Assembly (NCBI GenBank): GCA_018697195.1
Contig: CM031864.1
Span: 17,810,687 to 17,874,686, forward strand
Source: Certhia americana
Taxonomy: Eukaryota; Chordata; Aves; Passeriformes; Certhiidae
DNA: 64,000 nt
Direction of reading: 5' to 3'
Position 1 is the first letter of the stretch. Each line of letters starts with the position of its first letter. Position numbers and translations under genes: made by a program. The notes under the pieces were generated by a model. It searched no databases. It saw only the letters and a list, made by a program, of their open reading frames with translations, and was not told the origin of the DNA. Below, one piece after another: positions 62,049 through 64,000 of this stretch.

Positions 62049-62093
62049 CAGAATTTGCAGCTTCTGGAGAAGCAAAAGAGGCTGCAAATTCTG
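62049..62093. repeat. perfect 13-base hairpin
   Basis: CAGAATTTGCAGC and its exact complement GCTGCAAATTCTG flank 19 bases that themselves contain TTCT-GG-AGAA. It is a compact stem-loop, but the stem does not extend outward as a microRNA precursor would. Confidence 0.85.
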
Positions 62094-64000
62094 ACAAGGA
62101 TAAAGCAAATCCCTGAATAGTGTTCTCCTCACCAAGCACAGCCATGCCAACTCTTTTCCTTTATAATTCAAGTGTCAATTCAAGGACTTCACCAGGCCTG
62201 ATCTACTGTGGTAATACCACTAAGAGAAGAGGAAAAGTTTTGGGAACCCAGAATTCCATCATTAATAGCTTTATACTTCAAGACTAACACCTTGCCAAAT
62301 GTTCTGCCTTACAAGGACAAGGGGAAGCACTGTAGAGAACAGTGAGCCTGCTTAACTTTATGCTGATGAAGTTACCCTGTCAATGTCAATGGTATTAGTC
62401 AAGGTTAAAATTGAACATAATTTTATTTTTTCCTGGACAATTATATGAGACAAGTATGTGAGGATCATCCAGCCAAACATGCAGAGCCTTGAAGATCAGA
62501 AATTCAGAAGAGAACAGAACATCCTAAACAAACAGATAAACTAATCTACCCTACTCTCTGCCACAGCAGTACAAAGTCCAGTGCTAGATGAGAGCACTTC
62601 ATCTGAAACAGCTGACGTAGAAAAACAAGAGGAAGAAAAGTCTGCTGACCAGTACTCAAAATAATAGACTGAAGTCTAGCTAAATATGCAGTCACACACA
62701 CTTACCATACTTTCAGAACTACAAAAAATAATTGTATTCTTTGCGCCTGTGTGTAGACTATTAGGGTCAGTCTATAAAACACACTTAAGTTTACAGGCTA
62801 CTCATCACATTTTGATCTTTTGCAATAAGGTTCAATGAACATTGGAAGACGTTAAGAGCTACTGGTCTGCCCATTTCCTAAGTGAAAGAATCAAGCTAAT
62901 AAAAATCTTTTCTTCTGTGGCTCCCCACACCTACCAGATTGATTTTTTTCTTTTTAAACGTGCTTGAAACATGTCAAAAAAATGCAGGGTATGGACAGTT
63001 CACGCTTGAGGTCTTGAGTGTAAAAAAAGAGCTGCTATGCCTTGTCTATCTACAAAAATGAATTGTTTGTAGCCACATCAATAAAACCAGTAATGTTTTA
63101 AGTATAATCACAATCAATAATTACAGCATAGCCAGGTATTTACTGGGCTTGAGAATAGAAAATTAAAACAGAAGCAAAGAATAAAAGATTAAAATTATAT
63201 AGCTCTGTAGTTACATCTCTACACTTCAAATTCATACACAGTTAAAAGTACAGCTTCAAAAACGGGGAAAAAATTGAATTCTGACCAGCTGGTACTAAAT
63301 GAACCTCTCATGCATAGTGATAAACCAAAGCACCCAGGGCACTACACAATATTTAGAGAAATGCAAAGTATTTTGATTCCAAGCAAGTTTGAACAATACA
63401 ATCCTACTGTTTATCAGTGACTGCCATTTTTTAAATGTTTGTATAGACAAAGAATGGAATTTGAAAAAAAATTGTCTTTACAAGTCCAATCAAATGAAAT
63501 GGCTACTGCAAAGAAAGCTAATAAACAGAAATTAAACCAGTACATACTAACAAACTGTATAATGTGAAACAGCCAACGTAAATTGATGTCAACTTTGTTT
63601 TGACATCACAAACATTTAATTAGCTTGAAAACTTAGAGTAATACTTCTGACAGATGGTGTGCTTCAACACTTCCTAGGGGTAGGCTCAGCAGAGGGAAGA
63701 TGGTGATTAAATGCAAATGTGCAACTGCACAGTTTCTCCCAAAATATCCAAAGCTCCATTCTACAGAGTCCTGTACTATACATACAGGGCAAAGGCAAAA
63801 TAAACTCATTTTTCTGTCTTTCAAATACTAAATGTCTCATACATGTACTTTTAGCAGTTAAGTATCTTTTCTAAAAGGTCTGAAGTGGACACTAAGGCTT
63901 TTGAAACACTAAGGGCTTTAAAAAAAGGCATGTAACTTTACAAACTACACAAAATCCAAATAAACTCATTTCTAAGAAATTTGTCTAGCTTTGATTTTAT

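Larger units (their letters stand above)
54142..64000 (-). other. BCAR3: BCAR3 upstream intron, at least 9.86 kb, runs off the window
   Basis: I searched the minus strand for the N-terminal sequence (GTLPRKKKGPPPIRS-like, GTLPHSKSP-like) and did not find it, so those exons lie beyond 64000. The stretch holds an A/C tract (60049-60178) and a strong hairpin (62049-62093). Minus-strand frames such as 57282-57482, 58927-59112 and 60596-60865 are unrecognised and probably chance. Confidence 0.75.

Noticed and set aside
62049..62093. MicroRNA precursor
   Set aside because: The stem is only 13 base pairs plus a small inner stem and does not extend outward, shorter than a normal precursor. Human MIR760 is near the BCAR3 promoter, which is outside this window.
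1..64000. Search for CRISPR arrays, tRNA or rRNA genes, bacterial operons, phage genes and intact retroviral genes
   Set aside because: None seen. Repeats are LINE, LTR or simple-sequence in kind, and the genes are split eukaryotic genes.

Overview
This is vertebrate nuclear DNA, almost certainly from a bird. It carries split genes with canonical GT/AG introns, antisense and sense fragments of CR1 LINEs (the dominant avian repeat), one long terminal repeat resembling songbird ERVL LTRs, and a conserved gene pair that is linked the same way in human 1p22. There is no bacterial operon, CRISPR array or phage-like content. Neither gene's promoter is inside the window.

Positions 1-18018, plus strand: the 3' two thirds of FNBP1L (Toca-1). 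Ten coding exons run from about residue 171 of the human-length protein to the stop at 14696-14698. They encode the end of the F-BAR domain, an alternative proline-rich linker (a 159-nt exon plus a 15-nt microexon), the HR1/REM coiled coil that binds CDC42, an acidic linker and the C-terminal SH3 domain. A 3' UTR of 2.3 to 3.3 kb follows, with an 18-base G run.

Positions about 18831-64000, minus strand: BCAR3, convergent with FNBP1L. Ten coding exons lie between the stop at 19132-19134 and a 40-nt exon at 54102-54141. They give 719 residues: SH2 domain, serine/proline-rich linker and the C-terminal CDC25-homology domain that docks p130Cas. The first roughly 106 residues lie beyond 64000. A 24.2-kb intron (29910-54101) and a second intron of more than 9.8 kb fill most of the right half. 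They hold CR1 fragments, an ERVL-like solo LTR (36184-36735), a second LTR-like block (51735-52157), long A/C-only tracts and several hairpins.

Both products act at the membrane-actin interface: FNBP1L couples curved membrane and CDC42 to N-WASP, and BCAR3 couples receptor signalling to Cas, Rac and adhesion. The human paralogues are linked in the same pairs, so the arrangement is an old duplicated block. I did not find a convincing new biological system. The most useful leads are the 15-nt microexon with a duplicated 70-base sequence on either side, a small CpG-rich island inside BCAR3, and a run of coding-like segments in the big BCAR3 intron that may still be chance.
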